Below are positions 1-7,431 of a DNA stretch of 13,920 nt, piece by piece. Position 1 is the stretch's first letter. Each line of letters begins with the position of its first letter. The notes under the pieces are model-generated. The model was not told the DNA's origin. It made no database searches and worked only from the letters and a program-made list of their open reading frames with translations. Origin of the DNA: Lachnospiraceae bacterium (GTDB taxonomy: Bacteria; Bacillota; Clostridia; Lachnospirales; Lachnospiraceae); the NCBI GenBank assembly GCA_024695225.1, contig JAILIO010000180.1, forward strand, positions 1 through 13,920, given 5' to 3'. The translations under genes and the position numbers were made by a program.

Positions 1-87
1 ACGCAATTTACCGATGAGCTTGATCTTGATGCCATGAAGACCGTTCAGGCCGCCGTCAGATCATATGAAGGCATAAAGAAGCCATAA
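1..87 (+). CDS. 3' end of an unrecognised protein (partial)
   Basis: Frame 1 is open from the window edge to a TAA at 85-87, giving the last 28 residues of a protein (ending ...SYEGIKKP). The other two plus frames are closed by TGA within the first 36 bases, so this is the only frame that can be the tail of a coding gene. The fragment is hydrophilic, probably helical and shows no motif I can assign. It lies upstream of neuA on the same strand, about 270 bp away, so it might belong to a surface-sugar cluster, but that is only a guess from position. Confidence 0.55.
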   Translation, partial: TQFTDELDLDAMKTVQAAVRSYEGIKKP

Positions 88-146
88 GGTAATATTCAAA
101 CAGAATTCAATTTATACAAGATTTGGACTCGATCTTTTACGAGAGA

Positions 147-166
147 ATTATGACAAATTATGACAA
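147..166. repeat. Two tandem copies of a 10-bp sequence
   Basis: ATTATGACAA occurs twice head to tail (147-156 and 157-166) in the non-coding gap between the partial first gene and neuA. It could be a small regulator site or a chance duplication. No convincing promoter was found next to it. Confidence 0.4.
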
Positions 167-251
167 AGACGAAATAGCACTCTCTGAAACCATTGATTTT
201 ACTGCATTTTTAAAATTGTAATGAATTCGAATCCCTCCGTCTGCGCTTGTG

Positions 252-275
252 GGAGGAGTTTGGATAAGCTCCTCC
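252..275 (+). other. Hairpin upstream of neuA
   Basis: GGAGGAGTTT (252-261) pairs with AAGCTCCTCC (266-275), a 10-bp stem with one G-T wobble, around a GGAT tetraloop. No T-run follows (the next bases are TGATTCATTT), so it is at best a weak terminator for the upstream gene. It could instead be a structured part of the neuA leader. The rest of the 88-359 gap is AT-rich and I see no other gene in it. Confidence 0.4.
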
Positions 276-359
276 TGATTCATTTCCGGCCACTGTTTGT
301 TACTTGAAAGACAGGTCACTGATCAATGGATTCTGTGATAACAACGGGGAACGAAGGTT

Positions 360-1073
360 ATGGTGAATGTAGCTGAAGGTAAGGGCAATATCGCGATCAT
401 CCCGGCCCGTTCGGGATCAAAGGGGCTTCCGGATAAAAATATCAAACCTTTAAATGGAATTCCTTTGATATCCTATTCAATAAAAACTGCCATTGACAGC
501 AAATGCTTTGAGAAGGTCTTTGTCTCCACCGATTCTCAGAAATATGCGGATATCTCCATGGAATACGGTGCTGATGCATCATTCCTGAGATCGGAAAGGA
601 CATCCTCTGACTCAGCCGGATCCTGGGATGTTGTGAGAGAAGTCCTGTCTGAGTTTGAAAAGCGGGGACATTCCTATGAAAGGATAATGCTCATGCAGCC
701 CACATCACCTTTGAGGACAGCGGAAGATGTGATCAACAGCTTTAATCTGATGGAGGAGAAAGGGGCATGTTCTATTGTAGGCGTTACCGAAACCGATCAT
801 TCCCCCATATGGTGCAATACGCTGCCGGAAGATCTGTCCATGGAATCCTTCAGGAATGAGAAATATGCCGATATGCCGAGACAGGCCCTGCCTAAATTCT
901 ACCGTGTAAACGGCGCGATCTATCTCATAAAGAGAAGCGAACTGGATACGGACAGGATGCTTAAGATCAAAAGTTATGCATATATCATGCCTCGGGAGAG
1001 AAGCGTAGATATAGACACTGAACTGGATTTTGTTATAGCGGAAGAACTGATGAAGAAAACAGGGAAGGCGTGA
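360..1073 (+). CDS. neuA: Acylneuraminate (nonulosonate) cytidylyltransferase, CMP-sialic/legionaminic acid synthetase type
   Basis: This enzyme class transfers CMP from CTP to a nine-carbon 2-keto acid (sialic, legionaminic or similar), making the donor for surface glycans; it acts in the cytoplasm. The 237-residue length is normal for the single-domain bacterial form. Visible hallmarks are the nucleotide-binding IPARSGSKGLPDKN (residues 14-27, Arg17 and Lys21), LMQPTSPLR (111-119), RQALPKFYRVNGAIYL (164-179) and the late acidic VDIDTELD (216-223). Which nonulosonic acid is used cannot be told from sequence. The family usually starts near residue 10, so the first nine residues are extra. ATG 360 has GAAGG very close upstream; GTG 363 would be better spaced from it. 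No synthase or epimerase partner is in the window. The gene ends inside a strong terminator. Confidence 0.88.
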   Translation: MVNVAEGKGNIAIIPARSGSKGLPDKNIKPLNGIPLISYSIKTAIDSKCFEKVFVSTDSQKYADISMEYGADASFLRSERTSSDSAGSWDVVREVLSEFEKRGHSYERIMLMQPTSPLRTAEDVINSFNLMEEKGACSIVGVTETDHSPIWCNTLPEDLSMESFRNEKYADMPRQALPKFYRVNGAIYLIKRSELDTDRMLKIKSYAYIMPRERSVDIDTELDFVIAEELMKKTGKA

Positions 1074-1087
1074 GCCTTCCCTGTTTT
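1056..1087. terminator. Bidirectional intrinsic terminator between neuA and the DHH gene
   Basis: AAAACAGGGAAGGC (1056-1069) and GCCTTCCCTGTTTT (1074-1087) are perfect reverse complements, a 14-bp stem with a GTGA loop at 1070-1073. The stem carries a T tract on both strands, so it can stop transcription of neuA from the left and of the convergent DHH gene from the right. The neuA stop codon TGA (1071-1073) is the loop itself, so the 5' arm is coding sequence. Confidence 0.88.
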
Positions 1088-1110
1088 ATAAATGTAAATC
1101 CCCCCGGATT

Positions 1111-2034
1111 TTAATCGTTGAAATATTTCAGTATATCAGGAAGGAGTGCGTCTACCTTGTCGTTGTCCAGCTGGCATGTGCCTGCATTTTTGTGGCCGCC
1201 TCCGCCGTATTTAAGACAGATCTCTGCGATATTCTTGTCCACATCAGGGCTGTCCTTGAAGATAGACTTGCCGATCATGACCGCTGTGTTCTGCTTTTTG
1301 AAACCCCAGGCCACATGGACTGAAAAATATGCGTCGGGATACATTGTGTAAATGAGGAACCTGTTTCCTGTGTAAATGGGATCCTGATCTCTCAGGTCCA
1401 CTATCACGCAGCGGCCTTCCTGATGTGATACCTTCTCAAGCTGGGCCTTGAACTGTTCCTGCTGAGCAAAATACATTTCCACCCGCTCTTCAACATCGGG
1501 AAGCTTCAGAACATCATCGATGTTGTGATCCAGACAGTAGTCTATGAGTTCCATCATAAGCTGGTAATTGGAGATCCTGAAATCATGGAACCTGCCAAGA
1601 CCTGTGCGGGCATCCATAAGGAAATTCATGAGCACCCATCCGGTGGGGTTCTTGACCTCCTCCATGGTGAAATCAGCGCTGTCTCCTTTATCTACCGCAG
1701 TCATGATCTCATCGGAGATCCTTCCGAGATCATATTTGTCCTTGTAATAATTATAAACAACCCTTGCAGCAGACCTGGCATCGCCCTCAATGATCCACTT
1801 GCCCTGACCCACGGCATCGGAATTGCGGGAAAGCTCTGATTCGTGGTGGTCAAAACACAGCCCGACTCTGGGGTCATAGGGGAGGTTGGTTGTAATATCA
1901 TTTTCATTCAGGTCGATTTTTCCATCCTGTACATCCTTGGGATGTACAAATTTTATCTCGTCGATGAGATTGATCTCTTTCAGGATCATTGCGCAGACGA
2001 GACCGTCAAAATCGCTCCTTGTCACAAGTCGCAT
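1111..2034 (-). CDS. DHH/DHHA1-family phosphoesterase
   Basis: DHH proteins are metal-dependent phosphoesterases that cleave polyphosphate, short oligonucleotides or cyclic dinucleotides; the substrate here is not predictable. The 307-residue protein begins with a metal-site motif RSDFDG (Asp8, Asp10), has the signature DHH at 62-64 followed by ES, an acidic VDKGDSADF near 114-122, and a DHHA1-type glycine-rich GGGGHKNAG near 277-285. In motif 1 the usual histidine before the Asp pair is replaced by Arg. No membrane segment or signal peptide is seen, so it is cytoplasmic. ATG 2034 was chosen. TTG 2037 is one codon upstream and stands 8 nt from the GGAGG (2046-2050, read on the minus strand) against 11 nt for the ATG, so either start is possible. 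It is monocistronic as far as the window shows and is convergent with neuA. Confidence 0.85.
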   Translation of the reverse strand: MRLVTRSDFDGLVCAMILKEINLIDEIKFVHPKDVQDGKIDLNENDITTNLPYDPRVGLCFDHHESELSRNSDAVGQGKWIIEGDARSAARVVYNYYKDKYDLGRISDEIMTAVDKGDSADFTMEEVKNPTGWVLMNFLMDARTGLGRFHDFRISNYQLMMELIDYCLDHNIDDVLKLPDVEERVEMYFAQQEQFKAQLEKVSHQEGRCVIVDLRDQDPIYTGNRFLIYTMYPDAYFSVHVAWGFKKQNTAVMIGKSIFKDSPDVDKNIAEICLKYGGGGHKNAGTCQLDNDKVDALLPDILKYFND

Positions 2035-2079
2035 CAAAACGGTTACCTCCTTAATCTGTCAAATAAGTGCAACACTCAT

Positions 2080-2108
2080 ATTATGAAACATCAAAGGGGA
2101 TTTTGCAA
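2080..2108 (-). promoter_or_regulatory. Promoter of the DHH phosphoesterase gene
   Basis: On the minus strand TTGCAA (2103-2108, 4/6 to the -35 consensus) and CATAAT (2080-2085, 5/6 to -10) are separated by exactly 17 bp. This places the start of transcription near 2073, giving a leader of about 38 nt that contains the AAGGAGG ribosome site. It is a good housekeeping-sigma match at the expected place. Confidence 0.6.
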
Positions 2109-2172
2109 GGTTTATGGTGACAGGTTGGGAACCGATTTTCAATTAATGTGGAATTCTCCGGTATGAGAGATG

Positions 2173-2226
2173 ATTTACAGGTCAGAGTAAATTTATAGGT
2201 CAGAGTAAATTTACAGGTCAGAGTAA
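2173..2226. repeat. Three tandem 18-bp repeats in the divergent spacer
   Basis: ATTTACAGGTCAGAGTAA is present three times with no gap, at 2173-2190, 2191-2208 and 2209-2226; the middle copy has a single C-to-T change. Each copy contains a TAA in plus-strand register, so the array is not coding there. It lies between the minus-strand DHH promoter (its upstream edge at 2108) and the candidate fkp promoter (-35 at 2287). It may therefore be a set of regulator-binding sites for one or both genes, though simple slippage is also possible. Confidence 0.85.
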
Positions 2227-2286
2227 AAGAATAGTCAAAAAGATGATAAAAACAATAAAAAACGGTAGGTGATACCCGTTATACAC

Positions 2287-2315
2287 TTGCGAAGACGGGC
2301 TTTCTGCGGTATTCT
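2287..2315 (+). promoter_or_regulatory. Candidate promoter directly before fkp
   Basis: TTGCGA (2287-2292) and TATTCT (2310-2315) are 17 bp apart, each a 4/6 match. Transcription from it would begin around 2322, essentially at the fkp ATG (2323), giving a leaderless or nearly leaderless message. A small hairpin (AACGG 2261-2265 with CCGTT 2276-2280) and an AGGTGAT sequence at 2267-2273 lie upstream but too far from the ATG to be its ribosome site. A longer transcript from an unseen upstream promoter is possible. Confidence 0.35.
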
Positions 2316-2322
2316 CTAAAGT

Positions 2323-5274
2323 ATGTATAACGAAAGAAAAACATCAGGAACACAAAACCTTTTTCTCCGTCAGTCTTACCTGGATTCCCTTGAGGATTAC
2401 AGCCGACTGCTTTCGGAATCCGGATTTATCCGCTGGGATTATGTGATACTGACCGCTTCAAATGAAGCGCAGGCAGAAACCTACAGAAAGCAGATAGATT
2501 CCAGGCTTTCTTCCGGATTGCTGCCCAAGGGCACACATTACTCGGTACTCCCGGATCCTGAAGGGAAAAGAGTGGGGAGCGGAGGCGCAACCCTTGCAGT
2601 ATTAAAGTATGTGGCAGAACAGGAGAACCGTGAGGATCCATTTGCGGGGAAGAGGATCATGGTGATCCATTCAGGCGGCGATTCCAAGCGTGTACCCCAG
2701 TATTCGGCCACAGGGAAACTGTTTTCGCCTGTCCCCAGGGAACTTCCCGGGGGCCGTCCCTCCACTCTTTTTGACGAGTTTATGATAGGCATGTCAGGGG
2801 TTCCGTCCCGTATAAGGGAGGGAATGCTTGTGCTGTCCGGGGATGTGCTCTTATTGTTCAATCCGTTGCAGATAGATGCCATATATAACGGAGCAGCGGC
2901 CATATCCTTCAAGGAAGCCGCCGTAATAGGGAAGGACCACGGGGTCTTCTTAAATGACGGAAATGGGAACGTCGCCAGATTCCTTCACAAGATGCCTGTT
3001 GAAGCCCTTGACGATGCCGGAGCTGTGAACACCCAGGGAAATGTGGACCTGGATACGGGAGCAGTCCTGTTTGATACGAGGCTGATGAACGCCTTGTACG
3101 GTCTTATCTCTGACCCTGCAGATTTTTCCGAATTTGTAAATGAGGAATCCAGACTGTCTTTCTACGGAGATTTCCTGTATCCTCTGGCATCCTGCTCCAC
3201 ATTGGAGAACTATCTCAAGGAGCCCGGGGAAGGCAGCATAAATGACAGGCTCATCGCCTGCAGAAAAAAGATATGGGAGGCGACAAGAGGTTTCAACATG
3301 AAACTTTTGTCCCTTTATCCGTCTAAGTTCATACACTTTGGCACCACCGGGGAACTCAGGGAACTTATGACGAAGGATGTGGAAGACTACAAATTCCTGA
3401 ACTGGTCCAAAAAAGTCATAACCTACGGCCCTGATTCGCCGGATTATTCGGGGTACATGGCGCTCATCGAGGATGAAGTGACTCTGGGCAGAGGAGTGTT
3501 CATCGAGAACAGCCATATCAGCGGGAACAGCGTCATAGGCGACGGCGCAGTTGTCTCACATGCGATGCTGGATAACTGCAGGATCAATCCTGACACGGTC
3601 TGGCACGGGCTGATCCTGAAAGACGGAGGCATAGTCATCCGTGTCTACGGTGTTGGAGTGAATCCAAAGGAAAACGGTTTCTGGGAGAGGCCTCTTTACC
3701 CTGTGGCGTCTTCGTGGAAAGAGGCCGTGGAAAACGCTGCCCTCACCCAGTCGGTTCTGTCCGGAAAGGCAGAAGCCGGGGATGTCAGCAGATGGGAGCA
3801 GATGGAAAAGCTCAGTTTAAGGGAGAGCTTTGAAAGAGCGGGAAGCGAAGATCAGGACGAATTTGTTGGCAAGCTCGATGCCAGGATTGCCGCCAGACGC
3901 TTTGAACAGAAGCTGGCTCAGGGAGAATACTATAAAAACGCCTTTGAAGTGCTGGGAAGCACCGGAATATCCGAGGAAGTGTTCAGTATACTCATGGATG
4001 ACCAAAATCCCATTGATGATTTCCTCAGGATGAGGGTTTATTACGCAGTTTCCCGGTATATGAAGGAAAAGGGTTTAAGCATACTGGGCACAACCTGTGA
4101 TGAGATCGAGAACCGCTGCTTTAAACTGATCAGTGACAATATATACAAGACTGCGGTGTCCACCATTCCTGACAATGATAAGCTCAGGATCGTAAATGAA
4201 AACGTGAGAGTGTCTCTCCCTGTGAGAGTGAACTGGGGAGGCGGCTGGACCGACACCCCCCCTCAGTGCAATGAACAGGGCGGCACAGTGCTGAACTGCG
4301 CCATATCCCTTAACGGCATAATGCCGGTCCAGGTGGAGGTCCGCAGGATCCCCGAATACAGGGTGGAGTTTGAGAGCGCGGATGTGGGTGTCAGAGGCAA
4401 AGCCGAAAATGTCCGGGATATCCTGGACTGCCACAACCCCTTTGATCCCTTTGCTCTCCACAAGGCAGCGCTGATAGCATCGGGGATCGTGTCCCTGAAC
4501 GGACAGAATGAAGACCTGGGAACGATCCTTAAGAGGATGGGCGGGGGCATATACCTGTCCACACAGGTGGTGGGTATCCCCAAAGGATCGGGACTGGGCA
4601 CCAGCAGTATACTTTCAGCTGCATGTATAAGGGGACTGGATGAATTTATGGGGCTGGCTTCCGGTGATGCCAAGGTTTACGATACCGTTCTAAACATGGA
4701 ACAGATCATGTCCACAGGAGGCGGCTGGCAGGATCAGGTGGGGGGTCTTACCCCGGGGATCAAGTTTATCCGCTCCGGGGCGGGCTGGAGACAGAGGCTT
4801 TCGGTGGAGGAAGTGAGGGTACCTAAAGCTGCAGCCCGGGAGTTAAAGGAGAGATTTGTCCTTATTTACACGGGACAGAGGAGGCTTGCAAGAAACCTGC
4901 TGAGAGATGTGGTGGGCGGATATATAGGAAACAGGCGGGAATCCCTGGATGCCCTGCATGGGATGGAGCGGCTGTCAGTGCTGATGAGATATGAGCTGGA
5001 GAGGGGAAATATAGACATGTTTGCCCAGCTTCTGAATGAGCACTGGGAGCTTTCAAAGCAGCTGGATCAGGGTTCCAGCAATACATGTATAGATCTGATC
5101 TTCAGAGCGATCGAAGATATGATAGACGGCAGATTTATCGCCGGTGCCGGAGGTGGAGGCTTTCTGCAGGCGGTGTTGAAGAAAGGAGTCACGCCGGAAG
5201 CGCTGGATTCCAGGATACATGAAGCGTTTCAGGACAGTGGGGTCAGGGTATGGGATTCCGAGCTGTTATTGTGA
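2323..5274 (+). CDS. fkp: Bifunctional L-fucokinase / L-fucose-1-phosphate guanylyltransferase (Fkp type)
   Basis: Predicted to phosphorylate L-fucose with ATP and then couple fucose-1-phosphate to GTP, giving GDP-fucose by the salvage route in the cytoplasm. The 983-residue length fits the two-domain family (Bacteroides Fkp is about 950). The N-terminal half is the pyrophosphorylase: GSGGAT at 85-90, SGGDSKRVPQYSATGK at 117-132, LSGD at 171-174, then a left-handed-helix-like stretch around 375-430. The C-terminal third is a GHMP kinase: VNWGGGWTDTPP at 636-647, PKGSGLGTSS at 753-762, and GAGGGGF at 941-947. All three kinase motifs look intact. ATG 2323 has no Shine-Dalgarno sequence; an in-frame TAA at 2317-2319 rules out an earlier start and the next Met is about 110 residues later. 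A heptose or arabinose relative cannot be fully excluded. It heads the cluster with the GH13 gene and the two-component system. Confidence 0.85.
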   Translation: MYNERKTSGTQNLFLRQSYLDSLEDYSRLLSESGFIRWDYVILTASNEAQAETYRKQIDSRLSSGLLPKGTHYSVLPDPEGKRVGSGGATLAVLKYVAEQENREDPFAGKRIMVIHSGGDSKRVPQYSATGKLFSPVPRELPGGRPSTLFDEFMIGMSGVPSRIREGMLVLSGDVLLLFNPLQIDAIYNGAAAISFKEAAVIGKDHGVFLNDGNGNVARFLHKMPVEALDDAGAVNTQGNVDLDTGAVLFDTRLMNALYGLISDPADFSEFVNEESRLSFYGDFLYPLASCSTLENYLKEPGEGSINDRLIACRKKIWEATRGFNMKLLSLYPSKFIHFGTTGELRELMTKDVEDYKFLNWSKKVITYGPDSPDYSGYMALIEDEVTLGRGVFIENSHISGNSVIGDGAVVSHAMLDNCRINPDTVWHGLILKDGGIVIRVYGVGVNPKENGFWERPLYPVASSWKEAVENAALTQSVLSGKAEAGDVSRWEQMEKLSLRESFERAGSEDQDEFVGKLDARIAARRFEQKLAQGEYYKNAFEVLGSTGISEEVFSILMDDQNPIDDFLRMRVYYAVSRYMKEKGLSILGTTCDEIENRCFKLISDNIYKTAVSTIPDNDKLRIVNENVRVSLPVRVNWGGGWTDTPPQCNEQGGTVLNCAISLNGIMPVQVEVRRIPEYRVEFESADVGVRGKAENVRDILDCHNPFDPFALHKAALIASGIVSLNGQNEDLGTILKRMGGGIYLSTQVVGIPKGSGLGTSSILSAACIRGLDEFMGLASGDAKVYDTVLNMEQIMSTGGGWQDQVGGLTPGIKFIRSGAGWRQRLSVEEVRVPKAAARELKERFVLIYTGQRRLARNLLRDVVGGYIGNRRESLDALHGMERLSVLMRYELERGNIDMFAQLLNEHWELSKQLDQGSSNTCIDLIFRAIEDMIDGRFIAGAGGGGFLQAVLKKGVTPEALDSRIHEAFQDSGVRVWDSELLL

Positions 5275-5280
5275 TATAAT
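5272..5280 (+). promoter_or_regulatory. Extended -10 element before the GH13 gene
   Basis: TGATATAAT is a perfect extended -10 (TGn + TATAAT). Its TGA is also the fkp stop codon (5272-5274). No -35 is visible 16-18 bp upstream, which extended -10 promoters can tolerate. The predicted start, near 5287, is about three bases before the ATG at 5290, and there is no Shine-Dalgarno sequence in the 15-nt gap. Chance occurrence in AT-rich sequence is the alternative. Confidence 0.4.
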
Positions 5281-5289
5281 CAAAAGACT

Positions 5290-7431
5290 ATGGATACTTT
5301 TCACGGGATAAGTTCGATCTACAATATCACACCGGTTTTCAATGCCGGCGCTGTTTACAGTGATACCACTGAAGGCTTTGTTTCGCCTTCGGAGCCCAAT
5401 CCTTTTGGGCAGGTACATATTAAACTCAGGGTCGCCAGGGACAATATCGACAATGCGACGATTGTCTCAAACCTTGGGCGTATTTCCATGTCTTACGAGT
5501 CCACCACCGAAGCGTTTGATTTTTATTCAGCGGATGTACAGCTTGAGGATACGGAATTTTCCTATTATTTTGAGATAGTTACCGGAAAACTTAAGGCTGT
5601 ATACGATATAAGGGGCATTTCAAAAGAGACACAGCCCAGATGCAATTTCCGTCTGATACCCGGATTCCGAACTCCTGCCTGGGCGAAGGGGGCAGTGGTC
5701 TATCAGATCTATGCTGACAGGTTCAGGAACGGTGACCCCTCAAACGATGTGGAGACCCATGAGTACAGCTATATAAACAGGCACTCCTTCAAGGTGGAGG
5801 AATGGAATACCGCGCCCTCCGCATACGATGTGAGCAACTTCTACGGCGGGGATCTGCAGGGTGTGCTGGACAAGCTGGATTATCTGGTGAATCTGGGAGT
5901 GGAGGTCATTTATTTCAATCCGCTTTTTGTCAGCCCCTCAAACCATAAATATGACATCCAGGATTACGATCATATCGACCCTCATTTTACGATAATAAAG
6001 GATGACGGCGGCGAACTTCTGGATATGAATGACAATGACAACAGGCACGCCACCAGATATATAAAAAGAGTTGTGGATATCGGAAATCTGGAGGCATCCA
6101 ATGAGTGGTTTGCCCATTTTGTGGAGGAACTGCACAAGAGAGGCATCAGGATCATACTGGACGGTGTGTTCAATCACTGCGGATCCTTTAACAAATGGAT
6201 GGACCGGGAGATGATCTATTCCGGCCATGAGGGATATGCCCCCGGAGCCTACGAGGAAGAGGGAAGTCCTTACCACAGTTTCTTTTCGTGGCTGTCAGGC
6301 CAGCATTGGCCCAATAACGGCGGATATGACGGATGGTGGGGTCATGACACCCTTCCCAAACTGAATTATGAAGATTCCAGGGAGCTTATGGATTACATTA
6401 TGCGGATAGCCCGCAAATGGGTCTCGCCCCCTTATAACTGTGACGGCTGGCGTATCGATGTGGCTGCGGATATAGGTCACAGCCCCGAGTTCAACCACAC
6501 CTTCTTCAGGGAATTCCGCAGAAATGTGAAGGAAGCCAATCCTGAGGCGGTGATAATAGCCGAGCATTACGGCAATCCCAGAGACTGGCTGAACGGCAGG
6601 GAATGGGATTCCATAATGAATTACGACGCATTCATGGATCCTGTGTCCTACTATCTCACCGGTATGGAAAAACACAGCGATGACTTCAGGGGTGATCTGT
6701 ACGGTAACAGCGATACTTTCTGGGGAGCCATGATCTACAACAGTTCTGATTGCCCCTATGTGGCCATGGCATGCGCCTTGAACGAGCTGGACAATCACGA
6801 CCATTCCAGATTCCTGACCCGCACCAATCACAAAGTGGGAAGGGTTGGAAACCTTGGGGCAAATGCGGCCTCTGAGGATGTGGATATGGCGATCCTTCGC
6901 CTGGGTGTGGTGCTGCAGATGACCTGGATGGGATGTCCGGGAATATATTACGGGGACGAGGCGGGAGTCTGCGGATTTACGGATCCGGACAGCCGCAGGA
7001 CATATCCCTGGGGCAATGCGGATCAGAGCCTGGTCAATTTCTATAAAGAAATGATCAGCATCCATAAATCCTGCGAAGAACTGAAGACAGGTTCTTTCAG
7101 GCGAATGAAAGCCCCGAAGAACGTGATCGCCTTTGGAAGGTTCAACAACCGCAATGCCACATTTGTTGTGGTGAACAACACAGATGAACCTGTAAAACTT
7201 GAAGATCAGGTTTGGTATCTGGGAGTGCCTAAGTCGGGTACGATGAAGACACTTATGTGTACCACAAAGAATGGTTATTCTGCCGACGGCGAAGAGATAA
7301 TCTTAAACACGGGACGGCTTGAAGTTAAGGTGGAACCCTACGGATCGGTGATAATGCGGTATGCGCCCCGGTTTGAGCCTGTGCCCGAGATAATGTACGG
7401 CAGTGGGGACGAAGACGACACTGATGACTGA
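5290..7431 (+). CDS. Cytoplasmic alpha-glycosidase, GH13 with N-terminal CBM34-like domain (neopullulanase/cyclomaltodextrinase type)
   Basis: Likely hydrolyses alpha-glucosidic bonds in maltodextrin, cyclodextrin or pullulan fragments. Residues 1 to about 130 resemble the N-terminal beta domain of neopullulanases, followed by AVVYQIYADRFRNGD, which opens the catalytic barrel. Conserved GH13 regions are DGVFNH (291-296), GWRIDVAA with nucleophile Asp390, IIAEHYG with acid/base Glu425, and NHDHSR with stabilising Asp504, so it should be active. There is no signal peptide or membrane segment. At 713 residues it is longer than typical neopullulanases (about 590); some of the excess is loop sequence around 235-270 (rich in D and N) and an acidic tail. 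The ATG lacks a ribosome site. It lies 15 nt after fkp and overlaps the sensor kinase by 8 nt, so it is probably co-transcribed. Exact substrate is unknown. Confidence 0.88.
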   Translation: MDTFHGISSIYNITPVFNAGAVYSDTTEGFVSPSEPNPFGQVHIKLRVARDNIDNATIVSNLGRISMSYESTTEAFDFYSADVQLEDTEFSYYFEIVTGKLKAVYDIRGISKETQPRCNFRLIPGFRTPAWAKGAVVYQIYADRFRNGDPSNDVETHEYSYINRHSFKVEEWNTAPSAYDVSNFYGGDLQGVLDKLDYLVNLGVEVIYFNPLFVSPSNHKYDIQDYDHIDPHFTIIKDDGGELLDMNDNDNRHATRYIKRVVDIGNLEASNEWFAHFVEELHKRGIRIILDGVFNHCGSFNKWMDREMIYSGHEGYAPGAYEEEGSPYHSFFSWLSGQHWPNNGGYDGWWGHDTLPKLNYEDSRELMDYIMRIARKWVSPPYNCDGWRIDVAADIGHSPEFNHTFFREFRRNVKEANPEAVIIAEHYGNPRDWLNGREWDSIMNYDAFMDPVSYYLTGMEKHSDDFRGDLYGNSDTFWGAMIYNSSDCPYVAMACALNELDNHDHSRFLTRTNHKVGRVGNLGANAASEDVDMAILRLGVVLQMTWMGCPGIYYGDEAGVCGFTDPDSRRTYPWGNADQSLVNFYKEMISIHKSCEELKTGSFRRMKAPKNVIAFGRFNNRNATFVVVNNTDEPVKLEDQVWYLGVPKSGTMKTLMCTTKNGYSADGEEIILNTGRLEVKVEPYGSVIMRYAPRFEPVPEIMYGSGDEDDTDD

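Noticed and set aside
304..340. neuA promoter using TTGAAA (304-309)
   Set aside because: No -10-like hexamer occurs 16-18 bp downstream; the nearest GATAAC is too far away.
2173..2226. CRISPR array
   Set aside because: The 18-bp copies abut with no spacers, are too short, and no cas gene is nearby.
2950..3516. Minus-strand open frame of 188 codons opposite fkp
   Set aside because: Antisense shadow of a well-supported coding region, with no recognisable domain or translation signal.
6295..7065. Long minus-strand open frame (256 codons) opposite the GH13 gene
   Set aside because: It lies entirely within a gene with intact GH13 motifs, has no ribosome site or family motif, and its composition (H, I, V rich) is what the complement of this coding sequence gives.
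7403..7423. GTG 7403 as the start of the sensor kinase
   Set aside because: It would overlap the GH13 gene by 29 nt without a better ribosome site, while ATG 7424 gives the same 8-nt overlap seen at two other junctions. It is not fully excluded.
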